From Streptomyces sp. NBC_01353 (GTDB lineage Bacteria; Actinomycetota; Actinomycetes; Streptomycetales; Streptomycetaceae), in NCBI RefSeq assembly GCF_036237275.1, contig NZ_CP108352.1, positions 5,890,001-5,954,000 on the forward strand: 64,000 bases of DNA, in the 5' to 3' direction. The notes under the pieces were generated by a model, which had not been told where the DNA came from, made no database searches, and saw only the letters and a program-made list of their open reading frames with translations. This document shows positions 50,879 to 58,966 of this stretch, in pieces. How positions within the stretch are numbered: position 1 is the stretch's first letter; every line of letters starts with the position of its first letter. Position numbers and translations under genes: made by a program.

Positions 50879-52409
50879 GGAGAGCCTCCGGGAGGGCCTT
50901 CTTCAGGAGCTTGCCCATGTCGTTGCGGGGCAGCGCGCGGAGGAAGTGGACGGTCCGCGGGCGCTTGTGCGGGGCGAGGAGTCCGGCGACATGGTCCGCC
51001 AACTCCTCGGCCGTCGGCGGCTTCTCCGCGTCCGCAGGCACCACCCAGGCCACGATCCGCTCCCCGAGGTCGGGGTCCGGCGCGCCGGTCACGGCGGCCT
51101 CCTGCACCGCCGGGTGGTCCAGGAGCGCGTTCTCTATCTCGCCCGCGCCTATCTTGTAACCGCCGCTCTTGATCAGGTCGGTGGCCTTGCGGCCCACGAT
51201 CCGTACGTACCCGTCGGGTTCACGGACCGCCACGTCCCCGGTGCGGAACCAGTCCCCGTCGAACGCGGCCGCCGTCGCGTCCGGCCGGTTCAGATACGCG
51301 GAGAAGAGGTTCGGGCCTTTGACCTGGATCTCGCCGACGCTCTCCCCGTCGTACGCCCTCATCTCCGTGCCGTCCTCCTCCACCAGGCGCAGCTCCACGC
51401 CACGGAGCGGCAGCCCGACCGAGCCGGGGCGCGGGTGGGAGCCCAGGGGGACGGAGGTGTTCATCAGCGTCTCGGTCATTCCGTACCGCTCGATCACCGT
51501 CCGGCCCGTCGCCGCCGCGATCCGCTCGTGGTCGTGGACCGGCAGCGCCGCCGATCCCGAGACCAGCAGCCGCGCCTCGGCCAGCGCCCGTACCAGCGCC
51601 GGATCGTCCGCCAGCGCGTCCGCGATCCGGTGGTACATGGTCGGTACGCCGAACAGCATCGTGCCGCCTCCCGCACCGAGCTCCCGGGCCACACCCGCGG
51701 TCGAGAACGCTCCGAGATGACGGACCGATCCGCCCCGCCGCAGCGGCCCGAGGACCCCCAGGACGAGCCCGTGGACGTGGAAGAGCGGCAGCGCGTGGAC
51801 GAGGACGTCGTCCGCGGTCCACGCCCAGGCGTCCTCCAGGGCGTCGAGTGAGGCGGCGATCGCCCGGTGGGAGAGGACGACGCCCTTGGGCGGGCCGGTG
51901 GTGCCGGAGGTGTAGACGATCAGGGCGGGGGCTTCGGACGCGGCGGAGCCGGTCTCGGCGGCCCAGAGGTTCCGCCCGGCCCGGCCGGCGCCGACGGCAC
52001 GCGCATCCGCCCCCGCCCGCCCGGTTCCGTCCTCCGCCGGGCCGGTTCCGCCGCCCGCCCGCACGTCCACGTCGACCCGGGGCAGGTCCGCAAGTCCGGC
52101 GGGCAGGTCGTCCTCCGCGCCCGCCAGAACCGCGGCGGGGGCGCTGTCGCCGAGGATGTGCGCCAGCTCCCGCTCCCCGGTGCGCGGGTTGAGCGGGATC
52201 GCCGGTACATCGGCCAGGAGAGCGGCCACCACCGCGACCGCCGTCCGGGCGGTCGGTGTGGCCCAGACGGCGACCCGCCCCGCGCCCCCGATCCGTGCCG
52301 CCAAGGCCCCGGCGGCCTCGGCCAGTTCCTCGTACGTCAGGGCGTCCGCGCCGAAGCGCAGTGCGGGTCGGTCCGAGCCGGCCACCAGGGCCGGGAAGAG
52401 CGGGCTCAA
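50871..52409 (-). CDS. matB: Malonyl-CoA synthetase MatB-like acyl-CoA ligase
   Basis: 512 aa, TTG start supported by GAGGAGGA eight bases upstream. Adenylate-forming motifs: P-loop YTSGTTGPPKG, A5 ERYGMTETLMNTS, A7 WFRTGDVA, hinge VGRKATDLIKSGGYKIGAGEIEN and the catalytic Lys in NDMGKLLKK. MatB ligates malonate (and methylmalonate) to CoA with ATP, providing polyketide/fatty-acid extender units. Overlap with the carboxyltransferase supports this. An Ala/Gly-rich insert around residues 115-150 (GAGRAGRNLWAAE region) is a likely disordered loop. Confidence 0.88.
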   Translation of the reverse strand: MSPLFPALVAGSDRPALRFGADALTYEELAEAAGALAARIGGAGRVAVWATPTARTAVAVVAALLADVPAIPLNPRTGERELAHILGDSAPAAVLAGAEDDLPAGLADLPRVDVDVRAGGGTGPAEDGTGRAGADARAVGAGRAGRNLWAAETGSAASEAPALIVYTSGTTGPPKGVVLSHRAIAASLDALEDAWAWTADDVLVHALPLFHVHGLVLGVLGPLRRGGSVRHLGAFSTAGVARELGAGGGTMLFGVPTMYHRIADALADDPALVRALAEARLLVSGSAALPVHDHERIAAATGRTVIERYGMTETLMNTSVPLGSHPRPGSVGLPLRGVELRLVEEDGTEMRAYDGESVGEIQVKGPNLFSAYLNRPDATAAAFDGDWFRTGDVAVREPDGYVRIVGRKATDLIKSGGYKIGAGEIENALLDHPAVQEAAVTGAPDPDLGERIVAWVVPADAEKPPTAEELADHVAGLLAPHKRPRTVHFLRALPRNDMGKLLKKALPEALHG

Positions 52410-52458
52410 CGGTCGTCCTCCTCGCGTAGCGGGATGCGAGAGGCATTCTTCCCCCGTC

Positions 52459-53706
52459 TCAGGAGGGACGCGCTGCGACCTTGCTCACCTCCGCGTCCCG
52501 GTCGCCCTCGGCGGTCGGCCGGATCGTCCGCATCCGCCCGTACGCGTAGACGCAGCCGGCGAGGGCCAGGTCGGACAGGAGCATGAAGCCGATGGAGTAG
52601 GAGTCCTTGGCGCTGTAGATCGCGCCCATCACCAGCGGCGGCACGAACCCGCCGAGCCCTCCCATCGCGCCGACGATGCCGGTGACACTACCGACCTGCG
52701 GCTGCGGGGTGACCTGGGAGACCAGTGCGAAGACCGAGCCGCTCGCCGTGCCGAGTCCGGCCGCCATGCAGAGCAGGGCGATCGTGCCGCCCGGGTTCAG
52801 GGGCGGGTCGAAGGCCTGGACGATGGCGAACAGGGCGACGAAGCCGAGCGCGGCCGCGGTGACGAGGGCCGGGTGGATCCGGTCCGAGAGCCAGCCACCG
52901 ATCGGCCGGAAGACGACGGTGACGAGGGCGAAACCGGCGGCCTTGGTGCCGGCGTCGGTCGGGTCGAGCTCGTACCACGTCTTCAGATACGTCGGCAGGT
53001 ACACCCCGAACGCGACGATGCCGCCGAAGCCGATCGCGTACAGCGCCGACAGCTCCCAGGTCACCCGCAGCCGGCCCGCCTTGCCCAGCCGGGATCCGAG
53101 GGAGGCCGTGGGCACCGGCCGGTCGGGGCGGTCGGTGATCAGGAACACGGCGAGGACGGCGTACGCGGCGAGCGCGATCGCGACGACGACGAACGGCAGG
53201 TTCTCCCCGTGCTCGGAGATGCGCGGGGTGAAGTAGCCGGAGAGCGCCACACCGCCCATGCCCATGCCGAAGACCCCGAGCGCCAGGCCCCGCTTGGCCG
53301 GTGGGAACCAGGAGTTGACCAGGGGGATGCCGATGGCGAAGGTCGTCCCGCCGAGGCCGAGGAGGAAACCGACGGCGAGCATCGCGCCGTACGAGTTCTT
53401 CGCCGGGATCAGCAGCAGGACGGGGACGATCGTGAGCGCCGAGACCAGGGGGAACATCACCTTGGCGCCGTAGCGGTCGGTGAGCGCTCCGGCCGGGATC
53501 CGACCCAGCGAGCCCACCAGGACCGGGATGGCGACGAGCAGCGACTGCTGGAACGAGCTGAGATTCAGCCGGTCGCCGTAGTCACCGGCCAGCGGCGCGA
53601 TCAGGTCCCACGCCCAGAAGGTGAGCATGAATCCGATCGTGGCCATGAGCAGGTTCCGGTAGGCGGTGCCGGAGGGCTTCTCAAGGGTGTCCACGTGATC
53701 AGTCAA
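52459..53706 (-). CDS. narK: Nitrate/nitrite MFS transporter (NarK/NasA family)
   Basis: 415 aa with 12 membrane segments. Nitrate-porter signatures: FWAWDLIAPL in helix 1, GRIPAGALTDRYGAK (motif A with Arg), GLGGTTFAIGIPLVNSWFPPAKRGLALGVFGMGMGG (first Gly-rich nitrate signature) and GLGTASGSVFALVSQVTPQPQVGSVTGIVGAMGGLGGFVPPLVMG (second). It imports nitrate and/or exports nitrite. The start is uncertain: TTG 53706 or GTG 53694; no ribosome-binding site is clear. Functionally linked to nasA and nirB in this window though distant. Confidence 0.9.
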   Translation of the reverse strand: MTDHVDTLEKPSGTAYRNLLMATIGFMLTFWAWDLIAPLAGDYGDRLNLSSFQQSLLVAIPVLVGSLGRIPAGALTDRYGAKVMFPLVSALTIVPVLLLIPAKNSYGAMLAVGFLLGLGGTTFAIGIPLVNSWFPPAKRGLALGVFGMGMGGVALSGYFTPRISEHGENLPFVVVAIALAAYAVLAVFLITDRPDRPVPTASLGSRLGKAGRLRVTWELSALYAIGFGGIVAFGVYLPTYLKTWYELDPTDAGTKAAGFALVTVVFRPIGGWLSDRIHPALVTAAALGFVALFAIVQAFDPPLNPGGTIALLCMAAGLGTASGSVFALVSQVTPQPQVGSVTGIVGAMGGLGGFVPPLVMGAIYSAKDSYSIGFMLLSDLALAGCVYAYGRMRTIRPTAEGDRDAEVSKVAARPS

Positions 53707-53840
53707 AGTCGCGACACCGGGCGGGGCGCGCCGGATTGGGCCGTACGGGGGTCCGGTCCGGGGGCTTGCGCACGGCCCACCACGGCCGGGCGCGGCAGGC
53801 GTCCGCGGGACAGGGCGACCGGCGCCGCGCGGCCCGCCAC

Positions 53841-53980
53841 GGCCGGTTCACGATCGGGGGCGGGTCGGCGGACAGGGCCGGTTCACGATCGGGGGCGGTC
53901 GGCTGCCAGGGCCGGCTCACGATCGTGGGCGGGCTGCCGGCTATGGCCAGTTCACCGTCGTGGGCAGGCTGCCGTCGTCC
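53841..53980 (-). repeat. ~35-bp tandem repeat (four copies) built on the 3' end of the histidine-kinase gene
   Basis: Copies begin at about 53841, 53876, 53910 and 53945 with core GGCC(G/A)G(T/C)TCACGATCG. The last copy encodes the final residues of the kinase (LPTTVNWP); the others lie past its stop codon and would read as degenerate PPTIVSRP / PPPIVNRP. The spacing of 34-35 bp breaks frame between copies. Confidence 0.85.
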
Positions 53981-55464
53981 GCCACCGCCAGGTGCGGGCC
54001 CTCCTGGGTCGCCGCCACCTCGACCGTGATCGCCGTGACGCCCTCCCGACGATGGGCCGCCGCCAGCGCGCCACGCAGCGTGGCGAGGAGCCGCTCGCCG
54101 TCGGCCCCGCCGATCAGGGTGTCGACCGCGCCCGAGAAGTGCACCGAGGGCTGGAAGCCCAGCAGGACCGCCGCGCCGCCCGTCTCGCGCAGCACACGCC
54201 CCCGGAAGGTCGTCGGCGCGTCGGCGGGTGGCTGCTGGAGGGCGAAGATAGTCGTGCGTACCTCCTGGATGGTGGAGTCCAGTTCGTCCACCGCCCGCCC
54301 CAGCAACGCGTTCTCGTCGGTCGACTCGGCGGCGCGCCGCCGAGTCGACTCCAGCATCATCTCGGTGGCGAACAGCCGCTGGACGACGAGGTCGTGCAGG
54401 TCGCGGGCGATCCGGTCGCGGTCCTCGTACACCGCCAGCTGCTCCCGATTGTGCTGTGCGTCCGCGAGGACCAGGGCGAGGGCGGCCTGGGAGGCGAACT
54501 GCGAGGCGAGGAGGCGGTCCACCGCCGTGTACGGGCGGCCGCCGCGCCGCCGGGGGAGGGCGAGGGTGCCGATGAGCCGGCCGCCACTCTGCAGCGGCAG
54601 CATCATCGAGGGCCCGAACCGGGAACGTACATGGGTGGTCATCCGTGGATCGGTGGCCGAGTCCTCGACGAAGACCGGCTCACCGCCGAGCAGTTGCTCG
54701 AGGACGGGCGATCCCGGCGCGATGGTCGTACCGACCAGGTCGCCCGGGTCGCCGACCGTCGAGGCGGCCACGATCTCCATCCCGCCCTCCTCGGTGGGCT
54801 GCAGGACGACCCCGGCCGAGGCGTCCGCCAGCAGCCGGGCCCGCTCGGCGACCGTCATCAGCGCGTCCTCCGCCGGTTCCCTGGTGAGCAGGGCCGTCGT
54901 CACCGCCGCCGCGCCCTCGATCCAGCGCTCGCGCTGACGGGCGGTCTCGTACAGCCGGGCGTTGCCGATGGCGATGCCGGCCTGCGAGGCGAGGACCCGC
55001 AACAGGGCGAGGTCCTCCTCGGTGAACCTCCCCTCGCGCTTCTCGGTGAGATAGAGATTGCCGAACACCTCCGTGTGGACGCGGATCGGGACACCGAGGA
55101 ACGAGTGCATCTCGGGATGGCCCTCCGGGACCCCGCTGGAGCGCGGATCGGCCGTCAGGTCGTCGAGCCGCAGCGGCTGCGGGTCGTGGATGAGGACGCC
55201 GAGGAGCCCGGTGTGGCCGTCGGGGAGCCGGGGGATGCGCTGCCGCTCGGCCTCGGTCATCCCGGCCGTGACCAGTTCGGTGAGCCGGCGGCGCTCGGGG
55301 TCGACGACCCCGAGCGCTCCGTAGCGTGCGCCGGTCAGGTCGATCGCGGAGTCCACGATGTGCTGGAGCGTGGTCCGCAGTTCGAGATCGGTGCCGACAC
55401 TCAGGACCGCTTCCAGCAGCATCGGCAGACGGGGAGCCGGGTCGTCCTGGCCCATGAGCGACAT
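53941..55464 (-). CDS. GAF-domain histidine kinase (DevS/DosS type) with shortened catalytic end
   Basis: 507 aa from ATG 55464; an upstream TTG at 55482 would add six residues. Two GAF domains (~20-170 and ~195-340; LTGARYGALGVVD and MMLPLQSGGRLIGTLALPR) precede a HisKA_3 dimerisation helix with the phospho-acceptor His357 (ARDLHDLVVQRLFA). The ATPase part has a degenerate N-box (LRGALAAAHRREGV) and stops soon after AVADDG, with LPTTVNWP directly attached. The G-box region normally between these is missing, so kinase activity is doubtful. No response regulator is adjacent. A 35-bp tandem repeat involves its last codons. Confidence 0.82.
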   Translation of the reverse strand: MSLMGQDDPAPRLPMLLEAVLSVGTDLELRTTLQHIVDSAIDLTGARYGALGVVDPERRRLTELVTAGMTEAERQRIPRLPDGHTGLLGVLIHDPQPLRLDDLTADPRSSGVPEGHPEMHSFLGVPIRVHTEVFGNLYLTEKREGRFTEEDLALLRVLASQAGIAIGNARLYETARQRERWIEGAAAVTTALLTREPAEDALMTVAERARLLADASAGVVLQPTEEGGMEIVAASTVGDPGDLVGTTIAPGSPVLEQLLGGEPVFVEDSATDPRMTTHVRSRFGPSMMLPLQSGGRLIGTLALPRRRGGRPYTAVDRLLASQFASQAALALVLADAQHNREQLAVYEDRDRIARDLHDLVVQRLFATEMMLESTRRRAAESTDENALLGRAVDELDSTIQEVRTTIFALQQPPADAPTTFRGRVLRETGGAAVLLGFQPSVHFSGAVDTLIGGADGERLLATLRGALAAAHRREGVTAITVEVAATQEGPHLAVADDGSLPTTVNWP

Positions 55465-55500
55465 GCGCTTATTGTCGTACAAATGGGAGGGAAGTGACGA

Positions 55501-56544
55501 TCATTCGGTGGAGGCCAGGGGGTCGAGGACCATCGGCTGGATCCTGCCCTCCAGCATCGCGCCGAGCCCGAGGATCGCGCAGACGTCCGGCCGCTCGGCA
55601 ATGTGCACCGGCATCCCGGTCGCCTCGCGGAGCATCTGGTCGAGCCCGGGGAGCAGGGCGCTGCCGCCGACCATCATGATGCCGCGTTCGGCGAGGTCGG
55701 CGACGAGGTCGGGCGGGCACTCGCGGAGGATCTTGCCGATGCCGTCGAGGACGGCGGTCAGCGGGGTGTGGATCGCATCGCGTACGGCGGCGGTGTCGAC
55801 GGTCACCGAACGGGCGAGGCCCGTGGCCACGTCGCGGCCGTGGATCTCGGTGGAGGTCGGGCCCTGGAGGGTCAGGCCGTTGCCGCTGAGGGCGAGTTGC
55901 AGCGGGCGGACGGACTGGCTGGGCAGCATCAGTTCGTGCTGGTGGCGCAGGTGCTGGATGACCGCGTGGTCGATCGCGTCGCCGCCCACGGGGATCCGCT
56001 CGGCGGTGACGATGGAGCCCAGGGAGAGCACGGCGACCTGGGTGGTCGCCGCGCCGCAGACCATGATCATGGTCGCGGTGGGCTGCTCGACGGGGAGTCC
56101 GCAGCCCACGGCCGCCGCGATCAGGGTGTCGACCAGCTCGACCCGCCGGGCGCCGAGCCCGACGAGGGTCTCCACGGCGGCGCGCTGGGCGAGCGGGTCG
56201 CTGTCGTGCGGGGTGCTGGCGGCGGCGCGCAGCCGGGGCTTGCGGCGCAGCTGGCGGCGGAGCTTCTCGCCGAGGAGGTGGCGGAGCATCCGCTGGGCCA
56301 TCTCGATGTCGACGACGGTGCCGCCGGAGACGGGGCGGGCGACTCGGATGTAGTCGGGGGTGCGGCCGGTCATCTTCTCGGCGAGTGCGCCGACGGCGAT
56401 CAGCGCGCCGGTACGGGTGTTCACAGCGGCGACACTGGGCTCGTCGACGACGAGCCCGGCGCCCTTGACGAAGACCCGGGTCCGGGCGGCCCCCAGGTCG
56501 ACGGCGACATGGCAACGACGCAGCTGCTCAAGGCTGACGGTCAC
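55501..56544 (-). CDS. mbl: MreB-like rod-shape/actin-fold protein (Mbl)
   Basis: 347 aa from GTG 56544, which has GGAGGA eight bases upstream (an earlier ATG at 56574 lacks one). Actin-fold ATPase motifs: phosphate-1 HVAVDLGAARTRVFVKG, connect-1 AVNTRTGALIAVG, phosphate-2 MIMVCGAATTQVAVLSLG and adenosine motif GIMMVGGSALLPGLDQML. Relative to MreB the phosphate-1 loop and several surface segments are diverged, as recalled for S. coelicolor Mbl, which acts in spore-wall synthesis. The kinase gene follows after 36 bp on the same strand. Confidence 0.85.
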   Translation of the reverse strand: MTVSLEQLRRCHVAVDLGAARTRVFVKGAGLVVDEPSVAAVNTRTGALIAVGALAEKMTGRTPDYIRVARPVSGGTVVDIEMAQRMLRHLLGEKLRRQLRRKPRLRAAASTPHDSDPLAQRAAVETLVGLGARRVELVDTLIAAAVGCGLPVEQPTATMIMVCGAATTQVAVLSLGSIVTAERIPVGGDAIDHAVIQHLRHQHELMLPSQSVRPLQLALSGNGLTLQGPTSTEIHGRDVATGLARSVTVDTAAVRDAIHTPLTAVLDGIGKILRECPPDLVADLAERGIMMVGGSALLPGLDQMLREATGMPVHIAERPDVCAILGLGAMLEGRIQPMVLDPLASTE

Positions 56545-56707
56545 AGCAGATCCTCCGGAGTGCGGTGCTGGCACGAGCGAGGGTGGTACGCCGGTTCGGT
56601 TCGGCGCTCTGTTCGCATCGTGCGACCCGCACCGCCAAGCCGCGCGCTGGGCTGCGCCGCCCGGGGGTGCGGGACCGCCTGACGGCGGATGAACGCGGGG
56701 GGTGGCT

Positions 56708-56773
56708 CGGGGCGCGAGCTCGACGCGGACGGAGTTCGGGTCGCTCGTGGTCCGGGGCGCGAGCTCGACGCGG
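56708..56773. repeat. 21-bp direct repeat, two copies
   Basis: CGGGGCGCGAGCTCGACGCG+G at 56708-56728 and again at 56753-56773, identical, 45 bp apart. The core GCGCGAGCTCG is itself partly palindromic. Confidence 0.85.
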
Positions 56774-56849
56774 CGGGGTGCGCCGCCGGGGGCAGGGGCG
56801 GGGCCCGGGCGCCGGCGGCGGGTGCGCCGCCGTGCGCCGGCGCGGGGCC

Positions 56850-56894
56850 CGGGCGGCGGCCCGACCGCCGGGAGCGGCCGAGCGCGGCGGCTCG
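56850..56894 (+). repeat. Left arm of a 45-bp distant inverted repeat
   Basis: Reverse complement of 57797-57841 with a single mismatch (44/45). This copy is noncoding. The mate lies inside the membrane-protein gene 57591-58412, where it encodes EPPRSAAPGGRAAA. Confidence 0.88.
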
Positions 56895-56916
56895 CTCGGT
56901 CCGCGCCGCACGTGGC

Positions 56917-57468
56917 TCAGAGCAGGCGTTGCAGGAGGCCCCAGGTGAATTCGGCGGCTCGGGGGGTTCCGTCGGGGAGGGTGAAGTCCAGGCGTAGGCG
57001 GGTGGGGGCGCTGCCGTCTCGGGCCTGGGCCGGGGGGAAGGCGTTGCCGACCTCGGGGAGGGTGCAGGTCCAGGGGCGCAGGTCGGCCTCGGTGCGCAGC
57101 TCGGGGACGGGGGAGCCGGGCGCGCGGACCAGGCCGCTGCCCCAGACCGCCGGCGGCTTTCCCACGATCACCTGCCAGCGGAGCTCCGGCCAGAGCGGGA
57201 GCTCCCACTCCAGGAGCTCGGCGTCGAGCCGGGGGACCGTGCGGCGCGCCACCGGCTCGCCCAGGACGGAGCGGTAACGGGCCGGCTCCCCACGGCCGCC
57301 GCGGCCATGGGCCCACGCCTGCCAGCGGCGGTTCGCCTCACGCGACTCGGCCCGCGTCGCCCCCAGATCCCTGAGCGCGTCCTCGACCAGGTCCGGCTGG
57401 TGGTCGGCCATCCGGCGCAGCAGGACGAGCTGGAACTCGCGTGGCCCGAAGGGCTCGGACGGTGTCAT
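56917..57468 (-). CDS. Hypothetical protein, conserved-looking
   Basis: 183 aa, not recognised. No signal peptide or membrane helix. Compositionally a soluble alpha/beta protein rich in Trp and Leu: helical N-terminus ([43 protein letters not shown]) then beta-like segments ([56 protein letters not shown]). A normal codon pattern and a start at ATG 57468 support a real gene. It lies between the two arms of a 45-bp inverted repeat. Confidence 0.65.
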   Translation of the reverse strand: MTPSEPFGPREFQLVLLRRMADHQPDLVEDALRDLGATRAESREANRRWQAWAHGRGGRGEPARYRSVLGEPVARRTVPRLDAELLEWELPLWPELRWQVIVGKPPAVWGSGLVRAPGSPVPELRTEADLRPWTCTLPEVGNAFPPAQARDGSAPTRLRLDFTLPDGTPRAAEFTWGLLQRLL

Positions 57469-57590
57469 GAGCCCATCCTGCCCGAAGCGGGAGAATCACG
57501 ACGACACGCCGTCGACCTGGGGTTTCCTCACAGGATCCTCACGTTCCCGCCTACCTCTGGTGTCCTGTCGACACATACTCTGCGGCAGCC

Positions 57591-58412
57591 ATGGACTACT
57601 GCCACCAGTGCCGACGGCACCTCAACGGCGCACTCGCCTGTGCCGGATGCGGGATCCCCGTGGAGGAGCTGCGGTACGAGACCCCCCAGCCGGCCGCCGC
57701 GCGCGCCGTCGCGGCCCAGCGCGTCGAGTACGTCGAGCCGAGCGGGCGTGTGGAGTACGAGGAGCGGGCCGAGCACATCTACGAGCTGGACCCGCTCGAG
57801 CCGCCGCGCTCGGCAGCTCCCGGCGGTCGGGCCGCCGCCCGCCGTGGCGCGGCGTCGGGGCGGAGCGGTGCCCGCCGCAGCCGTCGTGCGCGCAGCCGCA
57901 AGGGGCGCAACGTCCTGGTGGGCACGCTCGGCATCGTCCTCGCGGCGGGCGCACTGAGCGTGGCCAAGCTGGCGCTCGAGCCCCCGGGGGAGGGCGGCGC
58001 CGCCACCGCCGTACAGGAGGAAGAGGTCGTCGAGACCTCGCTGCCGCCGCTGCCCTCGGACAGCGCCACGGCACCGGAGGGGCCGACCCCGGTCACGGTG
58101 ACGAAGTCCGCCACCCCCAAGGACTCGGACGCGCCGGCGCCCGGCCACACGGGCATACCCGGCCAGGGATCCGGTGGCCAAGGCTCCGGCGGCTCCGGCG
58201 GTGGCGGCGGCTCGCAGGGCTCCGGAGGCGGGCCCCCGGGCGCTACGCCGTCCGGCTCGCCTTCACCCTCGGGCTCGCAGACCGGTCCCACGCCGACCGG
58301 CTCCGGAAGCGCCACCGCGACCCCGCCCGGCGGTTCGCCGACGGCCCCCACGCCCAGCCCCACGCCGTCTCCGACGCCGACGTGCACGTGGATCATCTTC
58401 TTCTGCGTCTAG
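57591..58412 (+). CDS. Zinc-ribbon, single-pass membrane protein with Gly/Pro/Ser-rich exterior tail
   Basis: 273 aa. The N-terminus MDYCHQCRRHLNGALACAGCGIP has two Cys pairs (CxxC ... CxxC) as a zinc ribbon. A basic, low-complexity cytoplasmic region (residues ~65-105) follows, then a membrane helix (VLVGTLGIVLAAGALSVAKLAL, ~107-128), then a long Gly/Ser/Thr/Pro tail ending PTCTWIIFFCV with two cysteines and aromatics at the very C-terminus. Resembles a Streptomyces-specific membrane family; function unknown. The basic region includes one arm of the 45-bp inverted repeat. Confidence 0.75.
   Translation: MDYCHQCRRHLNGALACAGCGIPVEELRYETPQPAAARAVAAQRVEYVEPSGRVEYEERAEHIYELDPLEPPRSAAPGGRAAARRGAASGRSGARRSRRARSRKGRNVLVGTLGIVLAAGALSVAKLALEPPGEGGAATAVQEEEVVETSLPPLPSDSATAPEGPTPVTVTKSATPKDSDAPAPGHTGIPGQGSGGQGSGGSGGGGGSQGSGGGPPGATPSGSPSPSGSQTGPTPTGSGSATATPPGGSPTAPTPSPTPSPTPTCTWIIFFCV
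57797..57841 (-). repeat. Right arm of the 45-bp distant inverted repeat (coding)
   Basis: In frame within 57591-58412, encoding EPPRSAAPGGRAAA in the juxtamembrane region. 44 of 45 bases are the reverse complement of 56850-56894, about 900 bp away. Confidence 0.88.
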
Positions 58413-58437
58413 GGGCTCCCCGAGTGCGGGGAAGGCG

Positions 58438-58872
58438 TCAGGTCACGTCCTCGCCCAGCATTCGCTTCAGCAGATCCCGCAGCAGCGCACGCTCGTCCGC
58501 CGTGAGCTGTCCGAGCGGCTCGCGCGCGAAGTCCAGCGAGTCGCGCAGGCGGCCGGCGGTGTCCAGGCCCTCCGGGGTCGGCGCGGCCAGCTTGACGCGT
58601 CGGTCGGCCGGGTCGGGGCGGCGCTCCACCAGGCCGCGCGATTCGAGCCGGTCGATGATCCCGGTGACGTTCGACGGCTCGCACTTCAGCTTCTGGGCGA
58701 TCTTCCGCATCGGGACGGGCTCCAGGGTGAGCAGTCCGAGGACCCTCGCCTGGGCGCCGGTCAGCGCGTGCTCCGCGGCCGCCTGCTCGTACTCCGCGTA
58801 GTACCGCGCCACGACCGTGCCGATCAGCTCGACGACTTCGCGGGTGAGGGGGTCTGAGGGTGAGGTGGCCAT
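58438..58872 (-). CDS. MarR-family transcriptional regulator
   Basis: 144 aa from ATG 58872 (an ATG three codons earlier at 58881 is also possible). Winged helix: ALTGAQARVLGLLTLEPVPMRKIAQKLKCEPSNVTGIIDRLESRGLVERRPDPADRRVKLAAPTPEG, a typical MarR domain. It has one cysteine in the recognition helix region (LKCEPSN), which could matter for redox sensing. Divergent from an NADP-dependent oxidoreductase and the second ohr gene, with an inverted repeat between, so it probably controls both. Confidence 0.9.
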   Translation of the reverse strand: MATSPSDPLTREVVELIGTVVARYYAEYEQAAAEHALTGAQARVLGLLTLEPVPMRKIAQKLKCEPSNVTGIIDRLESRGLVERRPDPADRRVKLAAPTPEGLDTAGRLRDSLDFAREPLGQLTADERALLRDLLKRMLGEDVT

Positions 58873-58924
58873 GGGCTCCATTCTACCCAGATACTTGACA
58901 ACATGAAATATCCAGGAGCATGGT

Positions 58925-58943
58925 TGTTTCAGGTAGTGAAACA
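58925..58943. promoter_or_regulatory. Candidate MarR operator
   Basis: TGTTTCA (58925-58931) / TGAAACA (58937-58943) around GGTAG, in the divergent intergenic region. An upstream TTGACA (58895-58900) may be the -35 of the oxidoreductase promoter, though no good -10 at 17-18 bp is seen. Confidence 0.55.
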
Positions 58944-58966
58944 TTCTGTTCCAGGAGGCCGTACCG

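Larger units (their letters stand above)
56545..56916. other. Repeat-rich noncoding region upstream of mbl
   Basis: ~370 bp of very GC-rich sequence with no credible gene. It contains a 21-bp direct repeat (56708-56728 and 56753-56773) and one arm of a 45-bp inverted repeat (56850-56894). It must hold the mbl promoter at its left end and the terminator of the minus-strand gene 56917-57468 at its right. Confidence 0.6.

Noticed and set aside
53699..53920. A 73-codon minus-strand frame past the kinase stop
   Set aside because: It is produced by the 35-bp repeats (PPPIVNRP-like echoes) and lacks a ribosome-binding site; treated as repeat, not gene.
52156..55497. A 1113-codon plus-strand frame
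   Set aside because: It is antisense to narK and the histidine kinase, both of which have clear family motifs; composition is that of a shadow frame.
58895..58923. Complete sigma-70 promoter for the oxidoreductase (TTGACA plus -10)
   Set aside because: TTGACA is perfect, but no acceptable -10 hexamer lies at 16-19 bp, so only the -35-like element is mentioned.
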